A stretch of 64,000 bases of DNA, from assembly GCF_014138625.1 (NCBI RefSeq), contig NZ_JACJHY010000007.1:1-64000 (forward strand). The letters are read 5' to 3'. The first letter of the stretch is position 1, and each line of letters starts with the position of its first letter. The position numbers and the translations under genes are program-made. The DNA comes from Aminobacter ciceronei (GTDB taxonomy: Bacteria > Pseudomonadota > Alphaproteobacteria > Rhizobiales > Rhizobiaceae). Below the pieces are notes generated by a model, which did no database searches, was not told where the DNA came from, and saw only the letters and a list, made by a program, of their open reading frames with translations. Below are positions 17,208 through 26,524 of the stretch, piece after piece.

Positions 17208-18764
17208 TCAGACATAAAACTTGAACGGCTGGCGTTCCTCTCCCTTCGCCGAACCCATCGTGAGTACGTCCCCGACCATCCGTGCGAACCGCACGGTGAC
17301 GGGCAGGCCATCATTGAAATTGCACGAGTTGTAGTTGATCTTGGTGAGACCCATGATGTCTCCCAAGACCGTGCTGATATCAGGCTTGGAGTTTTTGCTG
17401 CGCATCACGGTGATGTGCAGCGGATTGGGTGTTTCCGGCCCGATATAGGTGTTGAGCTGCGGTACGTAGCCCGTCGTCCAGAGATAGGCCGTTTGATCAT
17501 CGAGCAGGAGCGCGGTCCCGCGCAGCACGGGATAGTCGCCATCCCGAAAGAGTTTCGTTTCGCCACCGGTCGATCGAATCCGCACTCCGATGACGTTAGT
17601 CTCCTTCGGAGCCGCGTCGACAAAGGCGTTCCACTCCTCGTCGTTGAAATAGGTCTGTCCGTGAATGAACAGCTCTTTGGGCGGCCCCCCATGGGTCTCG
17701 GAATAAGTCTCGAGCACAAGGGCAAGCAGGTTCTTCGCCGCCGGCGCCTTGAGGTGGAAATCGTAGTCGCCGGTCTTCCACGGTCCATTGGCGCCGCGGA
17801 AGACGACACCGTCTCCCTCGTTGAGAAACATTTGCGCGGCGCAGCAGGCATGTCCGTCGGGGTCATGCGGAAGGCTCTTATAGACCATGCCGATGTAGCA
17901 AACGCCCGGCCGCACGTCCGCCAGCCGCCACGGTGGTTTCGGCTGTGTCTTGTAGTAGAGCCCGGTCGCGAGGTTCCAGGCGACAGTCGCCGCATCCTGG
18001 GTCTTGCGGACCGGATAGTTGGCCTTGTTGAGGAAAGCCTCCGGCGCGAGTGTCGTTTCACGAACGAGCTGCGTCGGCGCTATCTTCAGAAACTCGGCTT
18101 TGATCCTGCGATGAAAATCGGGAACGTCTTCGAAAATCGCCTCCTCGGTTTGATCGATGACGCCCATGGCGGAGAGTAGCGGAATGCTTTCTTTGGACTT
18201 CTGCCGCTTGGTGAAATCCCCCTTTTCCATTGGCAGGCCGGTTCGCTTGGCCTGGGGTCTGCAGCGCTCGTAGACGATCTCCGGCAGCACCAAGATCCAG
18301 ACGTCGACTGATCGCTCGTCATTGCGCAGATGGCGCCTGACGCGATCGATGAAAAGCCGCGCGACCTTGTCTACGGCCTCATTGAGGTTGATGATGCGCG
18401 TCGCGCGATCGATGTCTTTCCACGCAATCGACAGCGTGCTGCATTCATCTGGTTCGAAAGAAATCCCGAACGCCTCATCGAGACCGGGGAAATTCGCCAG
18501 GTGCAGCCGGTCAGCCTTTTCGCCTTTCCCGGGCGGCGGAACCTGCACAACCGAATGGAGCTTGCGTCCCCATCTTCGAAAATGCCCGATCCCATCGGTG
18601 GTGCCCACCACGCCGACCCGGATCTCGCGGCTCTTCTTCGCCTTCGCGTGCGGCCCATACAAAAAGAGTCCGTCCTTGGGATGCGGACTGCGCTGCGAGA
18701 ATGCAAATTCCAGCTGCGGTTCGTCGAAGTGCTCGACCCGAAGCGATTTCTCCGGAAATCTCAT
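17208..18764 (-). CDS. Short prokaryotic Argonaute (MID-PIWI), catalytically inactive type
   Basis: A 518-residue protein with the size and layout of short pAgos, which have only MID and PIWI lobes. Typical PIWI-side segments are [58 protein letters not shown] and the ending ITVMRSK with N-x-x-x-C-x-F near the C-terminus. The Asp/Glu tetrad needed for slicing is not apparent, as usual in this group. Its ATG overlaps the stop of the upstream effector gene (18761-18764), so the two are co-translated. Short pAgos bind guide nucleic acid, recognise invader DNA and switch on the partner effector. The functional group is clear from partner and motifs. Confidence 0.88.
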   Translation of the reverse strand: MRFPEKSLRVEHFDEPQLEFAFSQRSPHPKDGLFLYGPHAKAKKSREIRVGVVGTTDGIGHFRRWGRKLHSVVQVPPPGKGEKADRLHLANFPGLDEAFGISFEPDECSTLSIAWKDIDRATRIINLNEAVDKVARLFIDRVRRHLRNDERSVDVWILVLPEIVYERCRPQAKRTGLPMEKGDFTKRQKSKESIPLLSAMGVIDQTEEAIFEDVPDFHRRIKAEFLKIAPTQLVRETTLAPEAFLNKANYPVRKTQDAATVAWNLATGLYYKTQPKPPWRLADVRPGVCYIGMVYKSLPHDPDGHACCAAQMFLNEGDGVVFRGANGPWKTGDYDFHLKAPAAKNLLALVLETYSETHGGPPKELFIHGQTYFNDEEWNAFVDAAPKETNVIGVRIRSTGGETKLFRDGDYPVLRGTALLLDDQTAYLWTTGYVPQLNTYIGPETPNPLHITVMRSKNSKPDISTVLGDIMGLTKINYNSCNFNDGLPVTVRFARMVGDVLTMGSAKGEERQPFKFYV

Positions 18765-20689
18765 GCTTCGACCTCTTCGTCGTTGTCCGGCCGCCCCAGC
18801 GTGCTGATGTCCGCCTCCTCCTCATCGGTGTCGAGAACATCGGGAAGCATGGTACTCACCGGCGAAGTGAACAGCATGGGCGCCGCCTCGATTGCAAGCG
18901 CTGACTTCGCCGACAGAGCCAGCCGGATGTAGGCCGATTCGCCTGACAAAAGCTCAATGAAAGCGAGCATGCGACCGTGCCACTGCTTGTTGCGCCAACC
19001 CTTGCAAATGCTTCGGCGCAGACGATGCAGCTTTCTGGCATCATCGATGCCGAGCCCCTCGGGCTTACCGTTGTCGACCGAGAACAGAACCCGTGACTTG
19101 AGTTTTAGGTGCCAGAACGGCCAGAAATAGGGCATCGCGGTGACGCCGAACTGCCAGATATGTCCCTTTGCGACGTTCCGAAGCATCGAGGATCGGCGAT
19201 CGCCTTGCTTGCCCCACGGAATGCGCTGCCCGGTTGGCGCCTGCATGACCGAAGCGTGGAAACCGATAGCGTTGGAGTATTGGTATTCGACGAAGCCCTT
19301 CTCTCGGCAGAAGGACAGCCAAGTTCTCTTGATCATCGCAATGACTAGGTTGGATGCGACCTGTCGCTCCATCCCGAGGGGAGGGAAACCGTTGTCGACA
19401 AAATCCAGCAACGGGATCTCGTGCTTGAGCTTGAAGCGCCCTGCGGATGCAAACGCCGCATCAATCTCCGATTGATCGGCGAAGGTGATAATGCCGGAGC
19501 CTTGAACGGCGCACGGATAGGGAAAGGCCTCAAGTGTGCGATCCAGAAGTCTTTGTTCGATCACTCCGGTGCTTTCGAAGTATCGGATGACATCTGGTGC
19601 CTCCGCCGCCCGAAGCCAGTTCGAGGTCAAACGCTCGGCCTCCTCGACGAGCGGTACCGCGCCGCGCCGTCGGAAGATCTCCCAGTTAGGATCGATCACT
19701 GGCGGGCCGGCGGATCGCGGCACCTTTTGCCGCTGGAGGGCATCAAGCAGGAGGCCGACGCCTTCTCCCCAGCCGCGCACGAAATCGACGGTCACCGCGT
19801 CTCCAACGCCCTTGACCTTCTTGCCTGCCCCGAGCCGCAGCGGAATGATGAAGCGAGGGTCGGAGATTTCCTTCGCCACCTCCAGCGCGATGTCGAGATC
19901 GTCCTGAACATTCGGGTCGTCGAGCGTGGCATCGCGGCAGATGAGAAGAACTTTCGCTGCTCGGTATTGCAGCGCCTGATTGATCAGCCGGCGCCACCTG
20001 TCGCCCGGCTGAAGCGTCAAGATGTCGGCGAAAACGCGATACCCTTCAGCCTCGAGCTTGGGCGCGAGCCAAAGGGTAAATTCGTCGTCGATCGGCGACG
20101 ATTTGATCAGAAAGATCGTGTCGCGGACCGCATTCTCGACAGGCGCTGCGTTCCCGTTTGGCACCCTAGGGGGCAGCAGACTGGCGAGGACAACGGGAAT
20201 CGAGCCCGCCTTCGCGAGGGCCTTCCCGACCGCTTCGGTGACAACCGTTTCCAGAACTGATGTGCTTTGCGCCCATAGTTTTTGATGGGCTTTTTCTATA
20301 TTCGAATGCTTACGCAGGAGCGCATTGAGATCGCCTGGACCGAAGATGTCGCCCGGTGTTTGCAATGAGGGGCCGATGATCTCGGATAACGCGCTCTTGT
20401 TTTTCGGCGTGAGCGGCGCCGATGTTACGAGGATGTAGCGCTTCGGCGCCAGCCGGTCTATGGACTGCCGCTCCTTCGCCATCTTGGACTTCAAGCCCGA
20501 GAATCCGGTGCGGTGATAGTGCTTGGCCTGCAGGACGATCGCGCCATCTGCTAGAGCATGGCGTCCGTCCATCCCATCATCTGGCCCCTCGGGGAACGCC
20601 TCGAAACGCATTCCGATCTCGCTACCGATCAGGTCGCGGGCCAAATCCTCAAACTCGCTGTGTGACAAACTCGAGAAGTCATATGCCAT
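18761..20689 (-). CDS. Mrr-TIR-APAZ effector of a short Argonaute system
   Basis: A 642-residue three-domain protein. Residues 1-115 form an Mrr-type restriction nuclease domain: E14 in [11 protein letters not shown]41 in DDGMDGRH and Q54-A-K56 in VLQAKHY give the E...D...QxK active site. Residues about 189-330 are TIR-like ([34 protein letters not shown]). From about 350 to 630 lies the APAZ domain ([33 protein letters not shown]) that stands in for the missing N/PAZ lobes of Ago. I use ATG 20689, which begins the Mrr fold; a TTG 36 bp upstream is the alternative. Surveys of pAgos list an Mrr-TIR-APAZ clade, but its activity is little characterised. Expression is coupled to the Ago gene. Confidence 0.87.
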   Translation of the reverse strand: MAYDFSSLSHSEFEDLARDLIGSEIGMRFEAFPEGPDDGMDGRHALADGAIVLQAKHYHRTGFSGLKSKMAKERQSIDRLAPKRYILVTSAPLTPKNKSALSEIIGPSLQTPGDIFGPGDLNALLRKHSNIEKAHQKLWAQSTSVLETVVTEAVGKALAKAGSIPVVLASLLPPRVPNGNAAPVENAVRDTIFLIKSSPIDDEFTLWLAPKLEAEGYRVFADILTLQPGDRWRRLINQALQYRAAKVLLICRDATLDDPNVQDDLDIALEVAKEISDPRFIIPLRLGAGKKVKGVGDAVTVDFVRGWGEGVGLLLDALQRQKVPRSAGPPVIDPNWEIFRRRGAVPLVEEAERLTSNWLRAAEAPDVIRYFESTGVIEQRLLDRTLEAFPYPCAVQGSGIITFADQSEIDAAFASAGRFKLKHEIPLLDFVDNGFPPLGMERQVASNLVIAMIKRTWLSFCREKGFVEYQYSNAIGFHASVMQAPTGQRIPWGKQGDRRSSMLRNVAKGHIWQFGVTAMPYFWPFWHLKLKSRVLFSVDNGKPEGLGIDDARKLHRLRRSICKGWRNKQWHGRMLAFIELLSGESAYIRLALSAKSALAIEAAPMLFTSPVSTMLPDVLDTDEEEADISTLGRPDNDEEVEA

Positions 20690-21360
20690 CGTGTTAAGAT
20701 GAGTGCCCAATTCATGAGCAGTCAAGCAATCAGGCGTGCTATTCCGTGGCGACTAGTCTTTGCCAACAACTAAACAGCCGACAATTGCTCATAGCCTCTT
20801 GAGCCGCGCAGTCGGACGCGAACATCAACAAAAAGCTGGATAGCAAATGACATGGATCGGAGGTGGCTGCGTTCACGAGGTCTCCTTTCCCATTTCGGTT
20901 CGGTGTCCGCTAGATGGCAGCTTATCGCTCGTTTGCTCCTACAAGCTGCCCGTCTTCTTCCGGCCCCTAGACGGACTTCCCAGTCCGCGAAGCGTCGCGG
21001 CTTGGAGCACCAACGGCCGGTACGCCTGTACAGTGCCGGCGCAAAAGAAAGCAGCGCATAAAGCGAAGACATCGGCACGTCTGACAGGACAACAATGCCG
21101 GGATGATGTCGGAGCAAATTCGCGGCCACTTCGATCGGTTAGCAAGGCGACCTAAGGAGGTTCAGCATAGCGCCACGTAGGAGGAACCGGGACTGATCGC
21201 CTCCGACGAATGGTCAGCTGGAATCAGCAAGGCCTTCACATTTACTGAGGGTCCCAGCGTAAGGCCGCAGTTTTCAAAGTCAAAACCAGTATCCTGGAAG
21301 TGACGTACTGGAGAAGCAGTCCCATCATTCGAAAAGTCTCGTTGTTCGGAGACTGGGCTA
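20690..21360. other. 670-bp region without a supported gene
   Basis: It holds the promoter region of the Argonaute operon (AT-rich just above 20690) and then sequence with only short frames on both strands, none recognisable. It separates the defence genes from degraded element DNA. Confidence 0.4.
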
Positions 21361-21500
21361 TGGCAGACGCCGCCGACGATCGCCGATTGGGGCTGGGAAC
21401 GCTGGCCGAAGGGCATGTGACCGCGCATCACGGCGAGCTTCTTCAAGGGGTGTTCGAGGATGATCGAGGTTGCCTCCACGGTGGTCTGGTAACTGGAAGG
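21361..21500 (+). pseudogene. N-terminal fragment of a GHMP-kinase-like gene
   Basis: The frame starting at ATG 21361 gives GLGTLAEGHVTAHHGELLQGVFEDD and HGGLVT, here shown by its key part HHGELLQGVFED. This looks like the start of the rhizobial kinase family related to PduX/GHMP kinases, whose N-terminus reads G-x-x-G-x-L-x-G-V-F-E-D followed by H-R-G-L-V-T-L-P. After about position 21500 the similarity ends although the frame stays open to 22034, so this is a truncated piece fused by chance to unrelated sequence. The stretch 21500-22030 otherwise holds nothing I recognise. Confidence 0.45.
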
Positions 21501-22030
21501 ACTTTCTGGAGGAGGGTGGGTATCTCAGCGACCAGCCACGAGGCCGAGTCAAGGCGTTACGCGCTGCGCAATTGGCGGGGGAGCATCTGGGGTATCCAGA
21601 ATTGGGTGGTCGCCAACACTATCTATGATGAAAAATGGTTGGCGTCGCTTCCGGGTTGGCCTTGCGCTCCTGTTCGCGAAACCGAAAACCTTGTTACAAT
21701 AGAGCCGCGTGACGGATGGGAATGGACGCGGTTCGAGTGGTCGAGGAGATTGCTGGACGACGTTCCGAGGCCAGTAGGGCACAGCTCAATCAACGTAACC
21801 GAAAGCGGGCAAGTCTCTGGCCGTGTTCTGCTCGGCAGCAGCTGGTCTGCTTACCCACTGCCATGCAGCTTCCACGCTGATAAGGGAGCTTGGGTGGCAG
21901 TCTCATTCTGGAGCGCCAGCCCGGGGCCGTTGAAGCTGCCCGGAAGCCATGTGGCGTGGCTGCTGGGGATTCTTGCGGACGATCTATCTGTCGCCATCTC
22001 CACTCAATGCATAGTCGACAAATTCACGAG

Positions 22031-22255
22031 ATGAACCTTCGTGGTGTATTTGGTCTGAATCTCCAGCGGCGACGCCGTGAGCGCCGGTTATCGCAGGAGC
22101 AACTGGCTCATCTTGCCGGTTGTGCCCGCGCCTATCTCAGCGGGGCTGAGGCTGGGCGTCGCAATGCAACTCTAGACATGGTGGAAGCGCTGGCGACGGT
22201 GCTGGAGGTGGAACCTGCAGATCTATTGAAGTATCCGGCAGGGGAAGGGAGATAA
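22031..22255 (+). CDS. Small XRE-family HTH regulator
   Basis: A 74-residue protein consisting of one Cro/CI HTH: NLRGVFGLNLQRRRRERRLS, EQLAHLAGCARAYLSGAEAG, RNATLDMVEALATVLEVEPADLL. I start it at ATG 22031 because the family begins MNLRxxFGxNLxRxR; the open frame extends upstream without similarity. Proteins of exactly this size are frequent on rhizobial symbiosis and conjugative elements, where they act with quorum-sensing regulators. It lies about 160 bp upstream of the LuxR gene in the same direction. Its target genes are unknown. Confidence 0.82.
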   Translation: MNLRGVFGLNLQRRRRERRLSQEQLAHLAGCARAYLSGAEAGRRNATLDMVEALATVLEVEPADLLKYPAGEGR

Positions 22256-22414
22256 TTGTTGAGACGTATGCTGGCGCCACGCTTTTAAAGTACATACGAA
22301 TGCAATCTATAATTAGCATTCTGCTGAAAGAAAGCTAAAAACACCTGACGAGTTTGAATTGCCCTGCCATCATCAACGCTGACAAGTTCCGCAGCGGTGG
22401 GGAGGGTGTGGTCG

Positions 22415-23143
22415 ATGAACCTCAAGGTGTTCGCAACACTTACTGATGCGCTCGCCAGAATTGACGCCGCGGTTACGCCAGCTCAGGTTTTGGAAGAACT
22501 TGTCGGCATATTGCGCCCTTTCGGATTTCGTCATCTGCTTATCACCGGCCTGCCGTCACCGCAGGTTGGGCCCTGGCAGCGCGAAATCCTCTATGACGGA
22601 TGGCCGGTGGAGTGGCTCGAACATTACCTTGCCAGCGAGCATTTCACCCAAGATCCGTGCGCCTCACGCAGCCGCTTGGTCGGACAGCCTTTTGTCTGGC
22701 GTGACTTGTCGCCCAAAGAGATAACCACTGGACAATTACGGGTCATGGGCGAGGCCGCGGAGTTCGGACTGAGGGACGGCCTGTGTGTTCCTGTCCATGA
22801 GCCTCGACGAGTTCCGTCGGTCGTGACAGCGGCGGGTGAGCGTATCGAGCTTTTGCCCGAGGACGTTCCAATCCTTGAAACGGTTTGCGTGCATGCCTAC
22901 CGGGCCTTGCGCCGGCTGAATGGCGGAGGCGGGCAATCCCCCCAGATCAATCTGACTGATCGAGAGCGACAAGTGCTGACATGGATAGCGGCCGGCAAGG
23001 CGGCTGAGGACGTGGCCTGCATCCTGGGAATCTCGAGATTCACCGTCGAGCGACATTTGAGCAATGTCAGAGAGAAGTTCGACGCGGTAAATACCATCCA
23101 GGCGGCTATGGAAGCTGTGCGGCGAGGGGAAATCTACCCCTGA
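22415..23143 (+). CDS. LuxR-family autoinducer-binding regulator (solo)
   Basis: A 242-residue quorum-sensing type regulator. The autoinducer-binding domain keeps the usual residues: W and Y in VEWLEHYL, D-P in FTQDPCA, W in PFVWRDL and G in FGLRDGLCVPVH. The C-terminal GerE-type HTH reads LTDRERQVLTWIAAGKAAED, GISRFTVERHLSNVREKF. I take ATG 22415 as start (MNLKVFATLTDAL). No luxI/traI synthase gene is nearby, so within this window it is a solo LuxR. In related elements such proteins control transfer genes; the truncated backbone here makes its present function uncertain. Confidence 0.88.
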   Translation: MNLKVFATLTDALARIDAAVTPAQVLEELVGILRPFGFRHLLITGLPSPQVGPWQREILYDGWPVEWLEHYLASEHFTQDPCASRSRLVGQPFVWRDLSPKEITTGQLRVMGEAAEFGLRDGLCVPVHEPRRVPSVVTAAGERIELLPEDVPILETVCVHAYRALRRLNGGGGQSPQINLTDRERQVLTWIAAGKAAEDVACILGISRFTVERHLSNVREKFDAVNTIQAAMEAVRRGEIYP

Positions 23144-23291
23144 CAATACCAAGAAACCAGAATGGCCCAGTTGGGGCAGCTAAGGTACGCGTCATCTGGT
23201 GCGCGCCTGATCGGTAGCGGGAAACTGCCAGCACTCGTCTTCTTCGACGCCAGGCGACTATGTAGCCATTAGCTGTTTTGGGCGAAAAGCA

Positions 23292-23314
23292 CCCGCCCGG
23301 ACTATCCGGGCGGG
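23292..23314 (-). terminator. Strong hairpin terminator of the DUF736 gene
   Basis: CCCGCCCGGA (23292-23301) and TCCGGGCGGG (23305-23314) form a perfect 10-bp GC-rich stem with a CTA loop, 15 bp past the DUF736 stop on the minus strand. On that strand it is followed by TGCTTTTCG, a short T-run, so intrinsic termination is likely. Confidence 0.75.
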
Positions 23315-23328
23315 GCTTGAGAGGGGCC

Positions 23329-23655
23329 TTATTCGCCTTTGCGGCGACCCGGGCGAGACCAGATGAGGCTGTATCCGTCACCGTCCTCATCGTCGAAGAG
23401 GTTGGCGAAGATGGGAGCATTGAAGCTCGGGTCATCGAGCTTGAGGCTCAGGTAGTCGCGACCCTCATTGGAGCGCTTGGTCCAGGCGGCGCCGATGTCG
23501 GCCCGGCCGACGAAGACCCGGTGGCTGGGAGCGTTGTCGCCAGTGGCACGGGTTTCGGGGACGATGCGGACGCTGCGGGCCTGAACGCTGAGGGTGACGA
23601 TTTCGCCGGTGAACTCGTTGTTGGCGGACTTCTTGAAGGTGCCGATGGTAGCCAT
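23329..23655 (-). CDS. DUF736 family protein (second copy)
   Basis: A 108-residue DUF736 protein, complete and well conserved: [20 protein letters not shown] at the start, [49 protein letters not shown] and GYSLIWSRP at the end. I place the start at ATG 23655; the longer open frame upstream lacks family similarity. A GGAGAAACACC ribosome site lies just before it. It is monocistronic in appearance, with a strong hairpin terminator behind it. It belongs to the right-hand backbone block of the element and is much closer to the family consensus than the copy at 1139-1474. Function unknown. Confidence 0.92.
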   Translation of the reverse strand: MATIGTFKKSANNEFTGEIVTLSVQARSVRIVPETRATGDNAPSHRVFVGRADIGAAWTKRSNEGRDYLSLKLDDPSFNAPIFANLFDDEDGDGYSLIWSRPGRRKGE

Positions 23656-24366
23656 GGTGTTTCTCCTTGATCCAGTCTGTTTCGAGCCCGCACCATTGCG
23701 GTCTCGATGGTGATCGACAGGCTGGAGGCGATCGACGGCGCACCCATGGGGCCGAAGCGGAAGCGGAGGATGGCGCTGGCGCGACTTTGTTGCCCGCGAG
23801 GAATGGCGCGCAGCGGCAGGGGAAGAAAGTCGCGATAAGCCATTGCGCCGAAGGCGATCAGGCGAAGCCGGCCCCAGGCAAAAAGCACCCATCGATGAGA
23901 CCGCTTTGGTGCGCGTCAGTGTGATGGATCAAGCAGGTACCTCTGGGAACCTCGTGCCATCCTAATCTCTCGCCGCCAACACTGCGCGCCGTGCGGATCG
24001 TCCGAAACTCTGCAAGTCCGGCCGCATCAAAGTCTCGTCAAACGCATTCGCGCCACGTGACAACATCACTTGAGTCCGTGGGGATCGTGGCTGCCGCCGC
24101 TTCGTCGCTCGATATGGCCGAGAATGCCCGGTGGGGTGCGACCCCGCCTGAAGGTGTTGCTGATGGCAGGAATTATGTGCTGCTCCTTGCGCAAACCGGT
24201 GACGATGAAGGCTGGGACATCTCACTGGCAGTGTTTTGTACTTCGTGCCGATGAACCGGCGGTGCCGCCCAGCAACGTACGGCCTGGTTCCTGGTGGGCG
24301 CTTCACATCTCAAATATTTGGAGACAATATACTTGCTGTGAATTTCACAACTTTGGGGGATGCACA
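23656..24366. other. 710-bp region between DUF736 and SGNH hydrolase genes
   Basis: The 230 bp upstream of DUF736 contain a minus-strand frame (start near 23888) giving about 75 plausible residues before it runs antisense through DUF736; I do not recognise it. From 24050 to 24260 a plus-strand frame ends ...GDDEGWDISLAVFCTSCR, also unrecognised. Just before the hydrolase start the sequence is AT-rich and has a GGGGGAT ribosome-site-like motif. The region is probably decayed element DNA next to an insertion boundary. Confidence 0.4.
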
Positions 24367-25254
24367 ATGGCTGCTTATGACGAAGAGCGTGGGAAGATAA
24401 TCGCATCAGGGATCGAGGTAGTTCCAGATCCAGATCGCGCATTCATTTTGATCATCCGGCGCAAGAAGAATGTCAGCAAAGAGCATCAAGACGCCTCAGA
24501 TCAAGCCATTTTCGAGAGGGCATTCAGTGACAAGCCTGATCGATCGTATTCGACCAAGAAGAGGATCCTGGCTGAGGGAGATTCATGGGTAAATATACTT
24601 ACAAATATCCCAGGGCAGCCTGACACCTTCGTTGATGTGATCGCCAGAAAATACTATGTGAACAATATTGGCTGGCCTGGAGATACGTTTCGAGAGACGT
24701 TCGGGGCGAAGCAGTACAAGCAGCCGCTGAGTGCGGGAACGTTCGATTTCTTTGTCTTTTCGGGTGGCGGTGTCGACTTCTTTGGCGGCGACGCCATGAA
24801 GAATTTTGTGCGCCCGTATGGCGAAGGGGGCGGCTCCAAAAACGCCCAAACCTATGTCAAGGATGAGTTCGATTACTTTCTCCGCGGGGTAGTCCGCGAT
24901 TATCGCACCATTCTTCGCGAGACCGTAAAGTGGAGTGCACCTAAGAGTACTAAGCTTGTCATGCATGGATACGACTACTCGATCCCAAAACCCAACGGTC
25001 AATATCTAGGGCGAAGGTTTGAAGAATTGGGGTTTGATACGGCTACCCTCTTGCCGCGCGAAATAGTCAAGATCCTCGTGAATCGCTTCTACGATGCGCT
25101 GTTGAAGGTTGCCAGGGGAAGCGAAGGGCGTGCGCTGGTCGTGGATTTCCGAAACACCATCGGACGACTTTGGCACGATGAAATTCATCCTGATAACAAT
25201 GGAGCCAAGAAGCTCGCCGCCGAGGCGGCCAAAGCAATGAAGCTTGTCTTGTAA
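24367..25254 (+). CDS. SGNH/GDSL-family hydrolase
   Basis: A 295-residue protein with the SGNH blocks: block I ILAEGDSWVNI (Ser nucleophile in GDS), a Gly in NNIGWPGDT for block II, FVFSGGGVDF in the block III position and the catalytic pair in WHDEIHPDNNGAKKLA (block V D-x-x-H-P). There is no signal peptide from ATG 24367, so a cytoplasmic esterase or acyl hydrolase is likely. Many contact-dependent or defence loci carry such lone SGNH enzymes, but no partner is evident here. It is oriented against the surrounding backbone genes, ends 22 bp before DUF2493, and looks like an insertion into the element. The substrate is unknown. Confidence 0.75.
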   Translation: MAAYDEERGKIIASGIEVVPDPDRAFILIIRRKKNVSKEHQDASDQAIFERAFSDKPDRSYSTKKRILAEGDSWVNILTNIPGQPDTFVDVIARKYYVNNIGWPGDTFRETFGAKQYKQPLSAGTFDFFVFSGGGVDFFGGDAMKNFVRPYGEGGGSKNAQTYVKDEFDYFLRGVVRDYRTILRETVKWSAPKSTKLVMHGYDYSIPKPNGQYLGRRFEELGFDTATLLPREIVKILVNRFYDALLKVARGSEGRALVVDFRNTIGRLWHDEIHPDNNGAKKLAAEAAKAMKLVL

Positions 25255-25276
25255 CCGGGTAATCTGAGAGCCGTGC

Positions 25277-26203
25277 TTATGCGCCGCTAGCTCTCATGAC
25301 AGGTATGCCGAGCTTGCGAGCCTTGTCGGCGAGATTGTCCTGAATTCCCGTGCCGGGGAACCAGATCACGCCGATCGGCATCGCCTCGATCATTGCGTCG
25401 TTGCGTCTGAACGGCGCGGCCTTGGCATGTTTGGTCCAGTCGGGCTTGAAGGCGATCTGCGGAACCTTGCGATGGCTTGCCCATTTGGCGGCAATGAGTT
25501 CGGCGCCTTTCGGGCTTCCGCCGTGCAACAGCACCATGTCAGGGTGTTTGGCATGGACCTGGTCGAGCTTGGCCCAGATCAGGCGATGGTCGTTGAAGTC
25601 GACCCCGCCAGTGAAGGCAATTTTGGGTCCGGCCGGCAGGAGTGTCTCGTTCTCGGCGCGTCGCTTGGCGGCAAGGAAGTCCCGGCTGTCGATCAGTGCT
25701 GCAGTAAGGTTGCGATGGCTGACCATCGAGCCGGTGCGCGGCCGCCAGATCGAGTGGGTGGAGCGTTCGAACTGTTCTGCTGCCTGGTCGCGCATCAGTT
25801 CGAAAGCATTGCGCCGCTCGAGAATGGTTTGCCCCTGTGCAGTCAGGCGTTCGAGTTCGACCGATTTCACTTCAGACCCGTCCTGTTCGCGCTGGAGGCG
25901 GTGCTGGGCGACTTCGTTGTCGTCGAGCTCGCGTTCAATTCGACCGACTGCGCGGTGAAAGAGATTGACCGTGCCCCAGAGCAGTTCTTCTAGGTCGGGC
26001 TCGAGGCGGGTATCAGAAAGTGCCACCACGAGGGCGTCGAAGATGTCGGTAATGCTGCCAGAGACGACGTGGCCTTCGGGAAGGGGGCGTGGATCAGGTT
26101 CATCCTCAAAAGGGCGGTAGCCGTAGAGCTGGAGTTCCTGGAGGACATGTTGGGTCGGGGAGATGTGGTGCGGTTCGTTGGCCGTGTCGTGCTCTTCGGT
26201 CAT
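25277..26203 (-). CDS. DUF2493 (SLOG/YspA-like) protein
   Basis: A 308-residue protein of rhizobial elements. The first 200 residues are helical (VLQELQLYGYRPFEDEPDPR, ALVVALSDTRLEPDLEELLWGTVNLFHRA, split here as DLEELLWGTVNLFHRA). The C-terminal 110 residues form the DUF2493 Rossmann-like domain: IAFTGGVDFNDHRLIW, DMVLLHGGSPKGAELIAAKW, IAFKPDWTKHAKAAPFRRN and GVIWFPGTGIQDNLADKARK. This fold is part of the SLOG superfamily, which may bind nucleotide-type signals. The start is ATG 26203. Upstream codons in frame (to 26395) may be an overlapping small gene. It lies with toprim and parB as in other elements. Confidence 0.85.
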   Translation of the reverse strand: MTEEHDTANEPHHISPTQHVLQELQLYGYRPFEDEPDPRPLPEGHVVSGSITDIFDALVVALSDTRLEPDLEELLWGTVNLFHRAVGRIERELDDNEVAQHRLQREQDGSEVKSVELERLTAQGQTILERRNAFELMRDQAAEQFERSTHSIWRPRTGSMVSHRNLTAALIDSRDFLAAKRRAENETLLPAGPKIAFTGGVDFNDHRLIWAKLDQVHAKHPDMVLLHGGSPKGAELIAAKWASHRKVPQIAFKPDWTKHAKAAPFRRNDAMIEAMPIGVIWFPGTGIQDNLADKARKLGIPVMRASGA

Positions 26204-26395
26204 GGAGGTCTTCCTTCGCTCGTGGCCACACCCAGCGCGGCCTTCTTGGCGACGAAGGCGTCGGCCGGGGTGGACCTGCACCTGGAGCGCAGCGGAAGGC
26301 CGGAACGCCGTGGAGGATGGCGACGGCCGGCGATTTTGCTTCGCGATGGAAAGCGCCTCATCGAGGCGCGCCGGAAAATCGTCGGATGATGCCAT
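26204..26395 (-). pseudogene. Possible small frameshifted gene upstream of DUF2493
   Basis: From ATG 26395 one frame reads ASSDDFPARLDEALSIAKQN and then an unusual Arg/Pro-rich tail. A second frame over 26200-26300 reads TPADAFVAKKAALGVATSEG and stops as TGA overlapping the DUF2493 ATG. Joined, these would make a normal-looking protein of about 65 residues coupled to DUF2493, so a frameshift near 26300 is possible. Evidence is weak. Confidence 0.3.
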
Positions 26396-26524
26396 TGCCT
26401 GTCCGGCCTGGCTGACGCCCGATCGCCCACTTGAAGGCCGTGGATGCGGCTTCGCAGCGTTGAAGGCTGGCCTCCGTCACGCGACAGCGCACGATGCTGC
26501 GGCGCCGCTCTCGATCCCCTACCG

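Noticed and set aside
17157-18179. 340-codon plus-strand frame opposite the Argonaute gene
   Set aside because: Only the minus strand shows conserved MID-PIWI motifs and the coupled start; the plus frame has no similarity.
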